Below, piece after piece: positions 1 through 11,318 of a stretch of DNA of 64,000 nucleotides (position 1 is its first letter; the number at the start of each line of letters is the position of its first letter). The position numbers and the translations under genes were made by a program. Under the pieces are notes generated by a model, which worked only from the letters and a program-made list of their open reading frames with translations, did not search any database and was not told the origin of the DNA. The stretch is from Terana coerulea (Eukaryota > Basidiomycota > Agaricomycetes > Polyporales > Phanerochaetaceae): the NCBI GenBank assembly GCA_024811115.1, contig JAKOGH010001201.1, positions 62,001 through 126,000 on the forward strand. Reading direction: 5' to 3'.

Positions 1-459
1 AACGTTCCTGATCGCGCCAGGCGGGGCTATGCACGCAGAAGAGATAGAGTGCAGGACCGGTGCGTCTGGGCGGGGCGGCCGATATCTGGTGGGAAGGATC
101 AGCGGCGTTGCAGGGCAGGCGTCTGTGGGCACTGCTGGGAGAAGCCGTGCCTGGCCTCGCCGCCCGAAGAAGCAGCTTGCCCCCGATTTGGGACATGCCG
201 CCGGGAACGCTTTATGAGGCAGATTGTGCTTCTTGATTGATGCATTGATCGGAAGTGCGCGCCTGAAGATGCACGCGCCACGTGTCCGGTGTACGTAGGA
301 GGGCGCCTGTGGGACCCAGGAGGTTGGCGGGTTGACTGACGGGGAGAACGGATTCCGTACATAAGGCGCGGCGGCTCTTTGCCCACAGTCCCCTTGTCCA
401 ACATCCATCACCTTCCCCTCTCCCCCACATCTGCCCCGTCCCGCTTCCCCTCCCGCGGA
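1..459 (+). promoter_or_regulatory. Upstream region and 5' leader of TUP1
   Basis: No credible gene is seen here; the short open frames overlap on both strands and lack fungal codon character. A strongly pyrimidine-rich tract lies at about 385-450, directly before the TUP1 start at 460. Such CT-rich stretches are common just upstream of basidiomycete start codons and fit a core promoter or short 5' UTR. The gene further left, if any, is outside the window. Confidence 0.5.
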
Positions 460-3400
460 ATGGCTTCCTCAATCTACAACGTACGTATCCATTATCGCCC
501 CCACAGCCCTCTGCCTCGCTCACACCCACCCATCCTCCTCATCCCTTATTTGATCACCACGACAAACACAGCACAAACATCTCCAGCCGGCAGGCGCCGC
601 TACCCAAGGCCCAAGCCAGCAGCCACATCACAGCATCCCACGACTCAACGAAGCCTTCGAGACCATTCGCCAGGAATATGACGCTTTGGCACGAGACTTT
701 GAAGGCATGCGTGCTCAGCGTGACGAGTTTGAGAACAAGCGTGCGCTGCCATCTCTCCTGACACTCGTCACTTGACCAAATATATCTCCTCAGTTGCGGG
801 ACAGGTCAATGAGTTGAACATCATTCGAGCCTCCCTTTATGAGCTAGAAGACCAGCTCCGTAAAGTGCGAGACAAGTACGAAGAAGACCTCCGCAAGGTC
901 TCTGCCGAATTCCAGCAGTACAAGGCTCGCTACGAAGGCGTCGGCCGCGGAAGGCATCGCCAGTCTTGGACGTGGCGACCGGGATCGTGACCGGGATCGC
1001 GATCGAGAAAGGGACCGCGATAGAGACCGTGAACGGGATAGAGACAGGGACATGCGCATGGACCGTGAGCCGCCGCGCGACTCTATGAGCATGGGAGGTC
1101 CGCCTCCTCGGGGAGATGGTAGAGAAGTTCTTGGCCTCGGTCGTCCACTTGGTATTCCAGGTGGCCCTCCTGGTGCTCCACCGGAGGGTCAGCTGGTGGC
1201 TTGCCCCATGCGCCTCCTGTGGGACTTGGGGTAGGCGCAGGGCCAGGTGGTGGTGGAGGTTACAACGACCCTTTTACGCACGCGGTGAGAGAGACAGGGA
1301 TCGAGAGCGCGAGATGGAAAGAATGGCAGAGCGCGGAAACCGAGTAGACCAGAGGATGATGGAGATTAGGGAGAGGGAGATGAGGGAGCTGCGCGAAAGA
1401 GACAGATTGGATCGGGAGCGCGAGCGTGAACGCAGTGACATACGGTTGGACAGGGATCGTGGGGATGTCAAGAGAATCAAGACTGAGCGCGGGAAAATGG
1501 ACAGACAAGGTACGATTCTCTGTCGTCCTTGACTCCTACCTTGGCCCACACGTGGCTAGCTCTGCGAATTCTCTCCCTCTGACACCCTAATTTCTCACAG
1601 ACCCATACTCGCCTTCTCTCCAGTCTGTTCCCCATCAGACACCCCACACGCCTCACCAATCCATCGCTTTAGCTCCTGCACCCTCGGGACCTGGACCTCT
1701 TCCCACCCAACAGTCGCCTTCCGCTAATCACGTCTCTGCAGGGCCCGTACCAGGCCCTAGTGGATCTGGCGGACCTCTTTCTAACCCTTCCACTCACCCG
1801 ACGCCAAAATTGCCTTCTGCACCAGGACCTGGACCGTATGGCCCACAGCCACCGCCACCCAGCTCAAGCGGTCCTCAGCCGCCCACCCCAAGCGCGCCTC
1901 ATCCGCCAGGTCCACCTATTGGAGGCCCTCCTTCTTCGCTCGGTACTCCCAACCCTGCCGGCCCTTCTGCGCCTACGCCCGCGAACGGCCTCCCTCCACC
2001 GCCATCTTCGCTGCCGCCGCCGCCGTCACAGCTTCCTCCCCCTCCATCATCCTCGCAGTCTCAGCCGCCGCAGAGTCAGCAGGGCCCATTGCCACCACAA
2101 GACCGCGATGTCGTCATGAGTGATGGATACGCTGGCGGTCCTGTCGTCGATCTCAGTCTGGACCCTCACTCTGTACCACCTGAGCTCAAGAAGGAGGGGT
2201 CTGACTGGTTCGCAGTGTTCAATCCGGCTGCTACCAAGGACGGCAAGAAAAAGCTCAACGTCGACTTGGTGCACACGCTCACTCATGAGAGGTTCGTCGT
2301 TTCTATCTTCTTAATGTATGGTACGCTAACATCACATGCACAGCGTTGTCTGCTGCGTCCGATTCTCCGCCGACGGGAAGTACCTTGCCACTGGCTGCAA
2401 CAGAACTGCTCAGATATATGATACGAAGACGGGTGCGAAGACTTGGTATGCCATTAATCATCGCTTCTTGGATGACATCTGACATCATGATCTCCAGTGT
2501 ATTAGTTGATGAAGAAGCCTCTAAGACGGGTGACCTCTATATTCGAAGTGTATGCTTCAGTCCAGATGGTCGGTTCCTTGCCACCGGTGCAGAGGACAAG
2601 ATTATCCGCGTAGGCACCACAGCTTTCATCTACAGAGCGAAAATTCATTACATTGCTGTGACAGATCTGGGAAATCTCCAAGAAGCGGATACGCAATGTC
2701 TTCGACGGCCACCAACAGGAGATATACTCGCTTGACTTTTCAAAAGACGGTCGCTTGATCGTCTCCGGCTCTGGCGACAAGACTGCGCGGGTGTGGGACA
2801 TGATGGAGCAGGGCTTGAACAAGACCTGTAAGCCAGCTCATTCCGTCTAGACGTGTGGTGGCAACTAAGACATCATGACGGTGCAGTGTCGATCAACGAG
2901 CCAGACAACGTCGACGCCGGTGTCACATCTGTCTGCATCTCGCCCGACGGCAGCCTCGTCGCCGCCGGCTCGCTCGACACCGTCGTGCGCATCTGGGACG
3001 TCGCGACCGGCGCGCTCGTCGAGCGGCTCAAGGGGCACCGCGACAGCGTGTACAGCGTCGCGTTCACGCCGGACGGGCGCGGGCTCGTCAGCGGCTCGCT
3101 CGACAAGACGCTCAAGTACTGGGACGTGCAGCCGATCTACGAGCGCCGCCGGAACGGCACGCTCAAGAGCGGCGGCGACAAGGCGCTCGACAAGACGAGC
3201 CAGTGCCTCATGAACTTCACGGGCCACAAGGACTACGTGCTGAGCGTCGCGGTGAGCCACGACGGGCAGTGGGTCGTGAGCGGGTCCAGGACCGCGGCGT
3301 CCAGTTCTGGGACGCGAAGTCGGCTGTGGTGCAGTGCATGCTGCAGGGCCACAAGAACTCAGGTGAGTTGGGCTGTTGCGCTGCGCTCTCGTCTTGTTTC

Positions 3401-3572
3401 TGATGTAGAACGATGCAGTCATCTCCATTGACCTCAGTCCCGTCGGCAGTCTGCTCGCTACCGGAAGTGGAGACTGGCAAGCCCGGATATGTGCGTATCA
3501 GGCCATCTATTGAATCTGCGCTGCGCTCACGCACATCCAACAGGGAACTACAACCCGATAACAGCCAACTAG
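460..3572 (+). CDS. TUP1: Tup1-family general transcriptional corepressor (WD40)
   Basis: Global corepressor expected to act in the nucleus with an Ssn6/Cyc8 partner, recruited by DNA-binding repressors. The first exon is seven codons (460-480), followed by introns at 481-586, 741-793 and 1510-1600 and several later ones. The N-terminus carries a Tup_N-type coiled coil ([20 protein letters not shown], then [20 protein letters not shown]). Next come an RD/RE-repeat low-complexity stretch and a long proline/serine linker (1600-2110). The C-terminal half is a WD40 propeller, with repeated cores such as [20 protein letters not shown] and [20 protein letters not shown], ending [12 protein letters not shown] and a stop at 3570. 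Domain order matches fungal Tup1. The reading frame needs four one-base corrections (near 937, 1183, 1291 and 3288), three in the low-complexity region and one inside a WD blade. Family identity is secure; exact exons in the 940-1510 stretch are not. Confidence 0.93.
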
Positions 3573-3833
3573 CTGTTATCAACACCATCGGAGAAACCAA
3601 AATGTATCACTTCACGCCCGCCAGTTCTTGCTTTCCATCTTGCTGTTGGCTTCACGAAGCTCGGAACCTAATGATAACGACGAGAATTGCGCCCACTTCT
3701 TGTTATTTGGTACACAGGAACGCGTTCGGACGGTGTTTCCATATCGCCAAGATGAATGTCTTCTAGCTGTATAATGCGTCCTGATGTACATAGGTAGAAA
3801 GTACAATATACCCCAGTATCATTGCTATATATT

Positions 3834-5619
3834 CATAGTTTCGCACTCGACGACTTTCGCCCATACTTCTTGTACAAGAAGGCGTTCAACTCTTCAGCTG
3901 TAAAGATGTTAATTGCGTGCATGCACTTCAGTATTTCAACTCACCCAGGTCAGAGGGTGCTTCCTGCGCTATTAAATGGCCCGCTTTCTGTATAATGACA
4001 TTGCTCGAGTTTTCAGGTCTGCGCCAGGCCAGGTGGTCCTTTGGAATCTCGCTGGGAAAGACGTGTAAGGAATGAAAGCTTGAGACGGGTAAAGGAAGGC
4101 CTCGACGCACTTGACCAACGGCTTCCCGGGCATGATCCAACGCAATTCAATGTGCGGGTCAAGATTCTCGGCGAGTTGCCATGTTTCGTAGCTTGTTAGA
4201 GCTTCAGAAAACACCATGGCTTCCTGTGGTGCCACGTCAGTCTCCAAGTGACATATCAAGCTTATTCTCAAAGCGACCTACCAGAATGCCGGACATCTTT
4301 AGCTTGACTCCTCCGCTAGGGTCTTCGCAGGTCCCGTAGTTGACGTACAGCTGCAGAACCGCCGGGTCCCAGGCACCGAAGAACGGTGACTGCCGGAGCG
4401 AAGCCAAGGCCTCTTCGCTGTCATAGCTCTTGAGGAAACAGAGAACATGACATTCGTAACAGGGGTGGCTCACCGAGAAGACCAATGGCTTCTTCGCCGG
4501 ATCGCTCCGGTACACATGTCGTGCTGTCTCTTTTGACGAGGAGGTCTGCCCCCGGACGGAGCGGGGATATGATGGGGTCGACCAGCACGAGCGAAGAGAA
4601 AAGAACAGGGAGTTCCAGCGCAGCACGGTAACTGTAAGCGAGTAAGCTCAAAGGTGTAGAAGCTTCCTGTCAGATGTCTACGTACCTAGTGCAGCCACCG
4701 AAAGAATGTCCCACAGCCACAAATGTTCGTGATTGGAACCCAAATGCCTCCTAGACTGAACGAGCGATTCAGGTAGCCGAGGAAGATGGGCAAGAGCCGT
4801 TTGGGAGGTTACTGACGTAGGGAGGTAACTCAGCAGGAAGTTGAGTATGTCTCGAGAGTTGTCCGACCAATCGTCTGTGTACGCCGTGAGACGAAGTGGA
4901 AGGGATAAAGACTGCAACGTACAGAGGCCACCTAGTTTCCCGTCGTTCACTAGAGCTGACTCGCCGTGGTTAACTGCCTCCCAAAGCCATATCTCAGCGA
5001 TGTCCACGGGATGCTCGGAAGCAGCGTTCTGGGCGATGAGATGGGCAAGCGTAGGCTCCCAAGTCTAGTGCGTACACCCAATGAGTATGACATCTTGAAC
5101 CACGGAATACAGGTCGTGTAACACTCACCTCCTTCGGAAACCCGTTCGCGTGAGCGAAGAACAGGGTGATAGGCTTGCTTGAAGTCTCTGCTGCAGAGCC
5201 CTTCCTCACATAGCGATCGACACAGTTCCAAAGCTGAGTTTGACTGCCTTCAGTACTGAGTTCGCCCTTCCATTGCTTGACTCTTGTTTCCAGGATTTCG
5301 TCTAGCGTTCGTGCAACAGAGGCCTGGAACTGAGCCTTGTCCGTAGAGAACGCCGGCGGGGTCGGTTCTGGGACATCGGGGTGTGAGCCTTGGATATGCG
5401 GCAGGCACAAGATGCGTGGATAGCTCGTAGCACGAGGCAAGAACAGGGTCTGCTATGGGTCTCTGAGGTGATGGGAGTGATGGGAGGTGCGCAGGAGGTG
5501 GTGGAACTGCAAGTGCAGGTAAGGCACGGACGTGCAGGTGCTGGATGGGTGTTGAAGATGACGGTTGTGGATAACTCGGCCTGCTGCTCAACTTCGTCAT
5601 CGTGCTCAAACTGGTTCAT
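3834..5619 (-). CDS. Alpha/beta hydrolase, Lpx1-like, with C-terminal PTS1
   Basis: Serine hydrolase of the alpha/beta fold, similar in layout to fungal peroxisomal Lpx1-type lipases; the substrate is unknown. Visible elements in order are: a strand with FFAHANGFPKE (oxyanion loop type), the segment WSDNSRDILNFLLSYLP, the nucleophile elbow VAVGHSFGGCT at about 4690-4720, LVLVDPIISPLRPGADLL, the cap segment WDPAVLQLYVNYGTCED, and AGHLIAQEAPSDL with the likely catalytic histidine near 3975. A final exon reads AEELNAFLYKKYGRKSSSAK then L and stop, reached through an intron with donor gtgagt. The last three residues, AKL, fit a type 1 peroxisomal targeting signal. The gene ends 262 bp from the convergent TUP1 stop. 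The start at 5619 is the least certain part because the N-terminal exon is weakly conserved. Five or more introns. Confidence 0.82.
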
Positions 5620-5814
5620 AGTACAAGCCCCTGCGGGGAAGGAGAAGCACCATTAAGTACTCTCGACTGTTGCGTTACATCACCTGCCACAGGTCGTTAC
5701 CCAATCGTTGCCGGCGATTTCTGCGCTGTGCTCTGAACTTTCACATGTCCAAATTCAATGCGGCCGAGGCGGGAAGTCTAACGGAAATAAATATATCCAA
5801 AATACAAGATCCGG

Positions 5815-7375
5815 TTACTTTCTACGAGTCCGCACCACCCATGCCACCAAACCACCTGCGAGAACTGTCGAAACCCATGCTCTTGCCTTCACGCCAATAC
5901 TCGCACCAGCTATTCTCTCGTGCTGGAAGAAGTCAGGGGCAATGTCAAGACCCCTTGTAGGGATCGCTGGCACGGAGTGATTTGTGCGATAAGCTGTCAC
6001 CTCGCCTTGGAAGTGGATGAGAGGCGTGCTCTTGTCAACTTCGGGTGCGGCAACATGGGCATTGTTCGGGGTTTCCGGCAGCGGTCGGGAGGTAGCCTGT
6101 GATAACGAAAGCACCTCTGCTTGCGCAACGCCTCCAAAGAAGTCCGTGATAAGAGTCTGCTTCAGCGGCCTGGGGAAGAGATCCGAACGTACACCCGGAT
6201 GGGAGTGGATTTTCTCGAAACTGTACGAGTCGAACTGTTGATCCGTGCGTGCTTAGCACATGCCCACAATGAGATGAGGAGTGGCCTACCAAGTCCTGCA
6301 TAGATGTCTGACTCGTTTTATCAATGCCTTCCATCAGTTCTAGAACGTGGTGGGTATAGCTGTCTATCACGGCAACGCCTATGTCGTTGTCATTCTCGTA
6401 CTTTGAGGTTTTGTGAGTCGGCTTGAGGGCTGCACAACCGAGTACAGACGAGCTTACCGAGTAAGAGTTCTCTGCAATCAGAGAAGATCCCGTCGCTAGG
6501 ATGTTCGGTGAATAGAACTTGGAGTACATAGAGTTTGCTTGACAGGTGTCAATCATGAAGAATATCTCATTGTATCTGCGATGCAAGGGTGAGGAACGGC
6601 TGAGAAGTCTAGAAGTACGCTGATTACCTCTTCTTCTGCCACATTTGTTCAAACGCGTCGGCTATATCAAAGGCACTGATTTCCTCATTGTCCTGGAACT
6701 TGAGAAACTCGTTACCGCCGTGCCCGGTCATGTACACGAAGATATTGGATCTGTCGTCCGTGAGTAGACGTTTCGAACGAGGAACGGAAGGGTCCATACG
6801 ACCTTCAACAACCCGTTATTAAACGGGAATAGTTTCAGAATGTACCGCACGCACCCGTCAATACCCTGAGGAAGTTCTCGACTGTAACCTCATATCCTCT
6901 GTAGTCGACCTCAATGTTATCACCATACAGGTCCAGTTGTCGGGCGGCATTTGCGTAAACGCATCCGGCGAATTTGTTTCGAGAATTGCATGCAGCGTCA
7001 TCTGCCAACATGAGGATGATATTCGAGTCGGGTATGCCCAGTCGCTTTACGGTACGGTACCTGAGGAACCTTCTTTGAGTAATGTTCCGGAGCTGATACG
7101 AAGGGGCTCACATTCCCAAAGCGTTCGACATGTGCTGTAGTATCTGTCAGAAATCAACCGTGCGCATAACGCATCGAACGTACCCTATAGTTAAACCAGT
7201 ATCGCGACGTGCACACAAGCACCGCCCAGTTATTCGTATGAGAAGAAACAGAACCGGATTGGCCCTTAAAGAATCCCCCGACTACTTCTTCTCTCGAGAC
7301 ATGTTGAGCCCATGCTTGAGACCAACTCGCAAGGGCAAGAGTGAGGGTGCAAAGCCACAGGACGAGCCGATGCAT
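5815..7375 (-). CDS. GPI8: GPI-anchor transamidase catalytic subunit
   Basis: Caspase-clan C13 cysteine protease of the GPI transamidase complex in the ER membrane, which swaps a C-terminal propeptide for a preassembled GPI anchor. The start at 7375 gives a signal peptide ([18 protein letters not shown]). Then come [32 protein letters not shown], and [20 protein letters not shown]. The catalytic histidine lies in [10 protein letters not shown] near 6,720 and the catalytic cysteine in [16 protein letters not shown] near 6,545. The C-terminus has a hydrophobic span ([14 protein letters not shown]) followed by RTRRK, as expected for a type I membrane protein with a short cytosolic tail. At least six short introns. 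It is divergent from the YVH1-like gene. Identification is secure; minor exon borders are not. Confidence 0.93.
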
Positions 7376-7619
7376 GCCGTAGCGGACAGAAAGAATGAGA
7401 GGTCTAGGCGCTTCCCCAGGGCCGGAGCAGCCACTAAGCACGATCCGCATCGGCCATCAGAGCGATCGGGATCGCGCGTAAGGCAAAAGCTTATAGGCGC
7501 GTGCGATCTGCAGTCTGCAGCCCGCCACCAACTCTTGTCCCCTCCTGTATACAAGCCAAGCTTTCTGACTCGCTTGACATACTCCACACCTTCAAGTACC
7601 CCCTCATTACCTCGCTAGT
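7376..7619. promoter_or_regulatory. Shared 244-bp divergent promoter of GPI8 and YVH1
   Basis: Only 244 bp separate the two divergent start codons, so the promoters must overlap or be shared. The YVH1-proximal side (7530-7615) is rich in C/T and contains repeated CTC-type pyrimidine patches. No TATA box is obvious. Confidence 0.55.
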
Positions 7620-9424
7620 ATGCTCGACTCTCCAAACGGCGAAGAATGGGTTCACCTGGACTACGGAATGGGCATGAACGAAGTGATACCTGGGTTATGG
7701 CTAGGAGACCTGCACAGTGCCCAAAATACGGAGGTGCTAAAGGGGAGGAATATCCATAGCATTCTTAGCGCAATGCGCGGGAAGGTTGTTGTTGCTGAGG
7801 TATGAATCCCAGCTCGTACATTCAGCAGACATGGTGACTCTCGGCTTGACGCAGTAGACATTCAATCGGCTACAAATTAGTCTCGACGACACGGATGAAG
7901 AAGATATCCTGAAACATTTCGTAGCTGCAATCACTTTCATACAGGCGGAAATAGATAAAGGAAGGGGCGTTTTGGTGCACTGCATGGCTGGTATCAGTAC
8001 GTGGACACTGAATTCACGCGCTTTGTGTGTGACCCGGCATACTCACATCATTGCCTGAAGGTCGCAGCACGTCTATTGTTGCAGCGTATCTGATGTATGC
8101 GCAGAACCTCAGCCCAGAAGATGCTTTGTCTTTGATTCGTAAAGCACGACCCCTGATAGAGTGAGTGTATAGTATATGAAACTGGACTCGAAGCCCTGAA
8201 AGCGCGATAGGCCAAACCAGGGTTTCATGGAGCAGTTGCATGTATTTCATCAGGCGTCGTGCTCGGTCTCGAAGCATGATAGGGTCATACGGATGTTCTA
8301 TCTCGAGCGAATGGTCAAGGGGATCATCAGTAAGCATGCATTCGCAAATAATGATACCGTCTCTCATGTAGGTTCACAGATGGTGAAGGGCAAGTGAACA
8401 TGGAGCTATTGGCGCCACCTAGCGCAACGGTGCCGGCGCAAAGCGCATCACAGCCTCGTCGTCGCATACGATGTAAAATGTGCAGGTGAGTCTGGCGTTC
8501 GTCGCTAGTAGGTCTCAGTCGACTGATGATATCTCTAGACAAGAGCTGGCAACACGGGAGCACATGCTTGATCATGGCCAACTCAGTTCACCGAGTCCAT
8601 CGGTCTCGTTCTCACCCGTCGTGCCGTCACCACCTTCGTTCAACCGCCTGTCATACAACGAGCCGCCGGAGGACATTCTCGGTGAACTGAAGCCGATATC
8701 AAAGTCTTCTGTCACTGACGAAGCGGAAGAGCTTGGCTGGCAGCTTTCGGAAAAGGTTTCACTAGCTGAGTCAAAGCAACCCGAAGTCTCGGCCGTCTCC
8801 TTTGAGACGGCACAAACCAGTTTGGACGAGACCGAGGTGACTCCCAAAGCGCTTCCGGTCGGTCTTCCGGCTGCTGCGCCTCCACCACCGAATCCTCGCC
8901 CTCCGGTCCCGAGACCAGTGCGGAAACCTGGCTTGACGCATGGGTCAAACTTATCAAGCGAATTGTACAACAATCCTGCGATTGCGGCTTTACGTCCAGG
9001 GTTAACAATTACACCCTCGCCGTCACCTTCACTACTCCCTTCATCCCACGCTCCTTCAAGCGCTGTCGTTCCCCCTAGTCCTCCTCTTCTCGTGAATCCG
9101 AAGTGCTCAGGCTACTTCGTAGAACCTGTGCGTGCAGTCCTCTACCTCTTGCGTCGGCAAGTTTGATAAAGGGGTTTACTTTAAAGCTGAAGTGGATGGA
9201 GCCAATCCTAGAACAAGGGCAACCCTATGGCAAACTCTTCTGTCCAAATAAGAAATGTAATGCAAAACTCGGCAATTACGACTGGGCGGGGTTACAGTGC
9301 GGCTGTAAGGGGGAATGGGTTGTACCGGTTAGTAAACACAGGTTTCTCACTTACAATTTCTAAGCTAATCTTTCTTATTCAGGGATTCTGTATAGCTCGT
9401 GCGAAAGTGGACGAGATAGTTTAA
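7620..9424 (+). CDS. YVH1: Dual-specificity protein phosphatase, Yvh1/DUSP12 type
   Basis: Yvh1/DUSP12 proteins combine a DUSP domain with a C-terminal zinc-binding domain and act in late 60S ribosome maturation and growth control. The N-terminal part has VIPGLWLGDLHSAQN and the phosphatase signature HCMAGISRS (catalytic Cys at about 7981), split by an intron inside the ISRS segment. It continues VAAYLMYAQNLSPEDALSLI. A long proline/serine-rich linker spans 8530-9090. The C-terminal zinc domain begins KWMEPILEQGQPYGKLFCP and continues CNAKLGNYDWAGLQCGCKGEW, followed after an intron by GFCIARAKVDEIV and a stop at 9422-9424. These are the diagnostic cysteines and C-terminal motif of Yvh1. The proline-rich insert between the two domains is longer than in yeast Yvh1. 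The gene converges on the GH25 gene with a gap of only 65 bp. Confidence 0.92.
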
Positions 9425-9489
9425 TGTGATAACTCTCTGCGTGGGTTCTGATGTCTCGTAGGTTATGTTTTGGATTTATCATGCTAATT

Positions 9490-10571
9490 TCACATCATCG
9501 CCTCTCTGAGGGCACACGTTGAGCTATCAACCGAGAGCAAGTCTGGCCATGATAAATGAGTCAGCAGGGGGCAGCTGAGGTAGGGATGGACTCGCACGCA
9601 CTTCTTCAGCTGAGTGGCATCGCCAGTGAAAATGTCCTGGTCACCGGGATTGGAGCCTGAATCGGCGTACTGCCAGAAGGTCTCGTAGCTCCAACCAGCA
9701 GGGAGAGTGCCAACGCTGAGGAGATAGTGAGCTCTTGTTTATCTGTCATCTGCTTGGCCTCAAGGTTTACCTGGACGAATAGCGAGCAACCCAGAGGGGG
9801 TTCGTAGACGCAAATGCTGCGCTGTTACCGGTGCAAGTGGTCCACCAATCCGTGGTGGTGTAGATAACCGGATATACGCCTGTCTTCGTGTGGTAGGTGT
9901 TGGAGAAGTCCTTGATCCAAGACACCATTGCCGACGCACTCAGGCCGTAGCATTCAGCGCTAGGGCCATCTGTTAATGTCAATTGTGAGTGGAAGGAGTC
10001 AAATATCCTATATCCTGATAATGTATTCTCACACTCGATATCCAAGGCACCGGGAAGCGTCCTTCCGTCACCGGACCAGCCACCTCCATGTGCCAGGAAG
10101 TAGTTGGCCTGAGTGGCACCAGAGGATTCGTCCGGGTGGGCGAAGTGGTATCCGCCGCGGATGATGCCAGCACTGGTGGCTCCGTCATAGTTCTGCCGCA
10201 TCGTCAGCGAAGGGCTTGTATATGACGAAGCGTAAATTGTACATACAGCGGAGAAATTCGGGTCCTCGTAGCCTGTGGCGTCGTGGTTAGTGCGTTACTA
10301 TCCTCATACGTGGTCATGAAATTTGCTGTGCTTACCGGTGCCCTCGGTTGCCTTGATATAGGTCCACTGGATGCCGTTGGCCTTGACAGTATTCCAGTTG
10401 ATCGTGCCCTGGTAGTGAGAAACTAGCTTATGGTCAACAAGCGGCTCAAGTTAGCTGGGGCAAGCAACACTTACCGTCGATCCCTGGGACGGTGGCACGC
10501 TTACTGAGTGTCGGAGCAGCTGAGGCGATGCTGGCTGCTGTTAGCACCACGGTGAGCAACTTCGAGAACAT
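9490..10571 (-). CDS. Secreted GH25 muramidase (lysozyme)
   Basis: Glycoside hydrolase family 25 N-acetylmuramidase, expected to cut bacterial peptidoglycan outside the cell. The start at 10571 gives a signal peptide (MFSKLLTVVLTAASIASA). The mature part begins with VPGIDVSHYQGTINWN, the usual GH25 opening with its conserved aspartate. Further motifs are GIQWTYIKATEGTGYEDPNF, GGYHFAHPDESSG, and ALDIECE, which carries the D-x-E catalytic pair. The C-terminal half reads WIKDFSNTYHTKTGVYPVIY, FASTNPLWVARYSS and ETFWQYADSG. About six introns. The last exon runs to a stop at 9490 and is longer than usual, so the true end may lie a little upstream. Fungal GH25 enzymes are generally thought to derive from bacteria; here the gene has ordinary fungal introns, so any transfer is old. 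The gene is isolated, with a 750-bp empty upstream region. Confidence 0.9.
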
Positions 10572-11318
10572 GGTGAAGAGTGCAGACGTCGGATGAGGGA
10601 CCGATGTCTTTCATTGCCTTCGCCAGGGGTTTTTATAGCTCGAGGGAACAGAGCTCATGTGGAGCGTACCATGTGCCATGGTGTCTTAGGGCAGAGCAAC
10701 GAAGCTATAGCTACATATGCACGTTGGTCAATCCATGACATGAGAAGCTGCCACCATCAACGAGAGTCGTCTTCAGGTGTTCTACCCTTGTGGTAACTGA
10801 CAGGTAAGTTATGGAACACGCTCGGTGCCCGCGTTGCTGAGGATCAGATAAATGCTGGTCTGGCCTAAGTTTGTGGCGGAGAAGGGGGCAAAACTCTGCA
10901 GCGACCCGCCGGGATTGACAGGTCGCATCAAACGACCTCACGCTTCGTATGACGGCCACACTAAGAGCACACCCAGTAGTATACCTTTCAGGGCTGCTGT
11001 GATTCATTTGTTGCAAATGCTCCTTCGTATTGCAATCCAGGGTATTGGCGATGACTGTCATATAACATTATCGGACGCCAGTCCCTCACGAGCAGAGAGC
11101 GGATCTAGACCCTGTCTCTGACATCGCTACGCACTACCACCAGGGCCACTAATATACGACGTATGATCTGTAGGTCACCAGGTATGCTTGTCGGTGCCGC
11201 AATTTGTGCTAGGAGCATCTGGTAAGTTTGGTGTTCTCCTTCGTAGCAAACATGCACGCTGACGATGACGGCAGGTAAAATCAGCTGAACTCTCGCAAGC
11301 TACGCGTGGCATTCGTAC
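10572..11318. other. Intergenic region, no gene seen
   Basis: Holds the upstream region of the GH25 gene and the downstream region of the DUF2855 gene. Small open frames occur on both strands but none has a domain, signal peptide or codon bias that stands out. No repeat was noticed. Confidence 0.5.

Noticed and set aside
2865..3428. 187-codon minus-strand frame
   Set aside because: Antisense to the WD40 exons of TUP1, a result of strong GC3 bias there.
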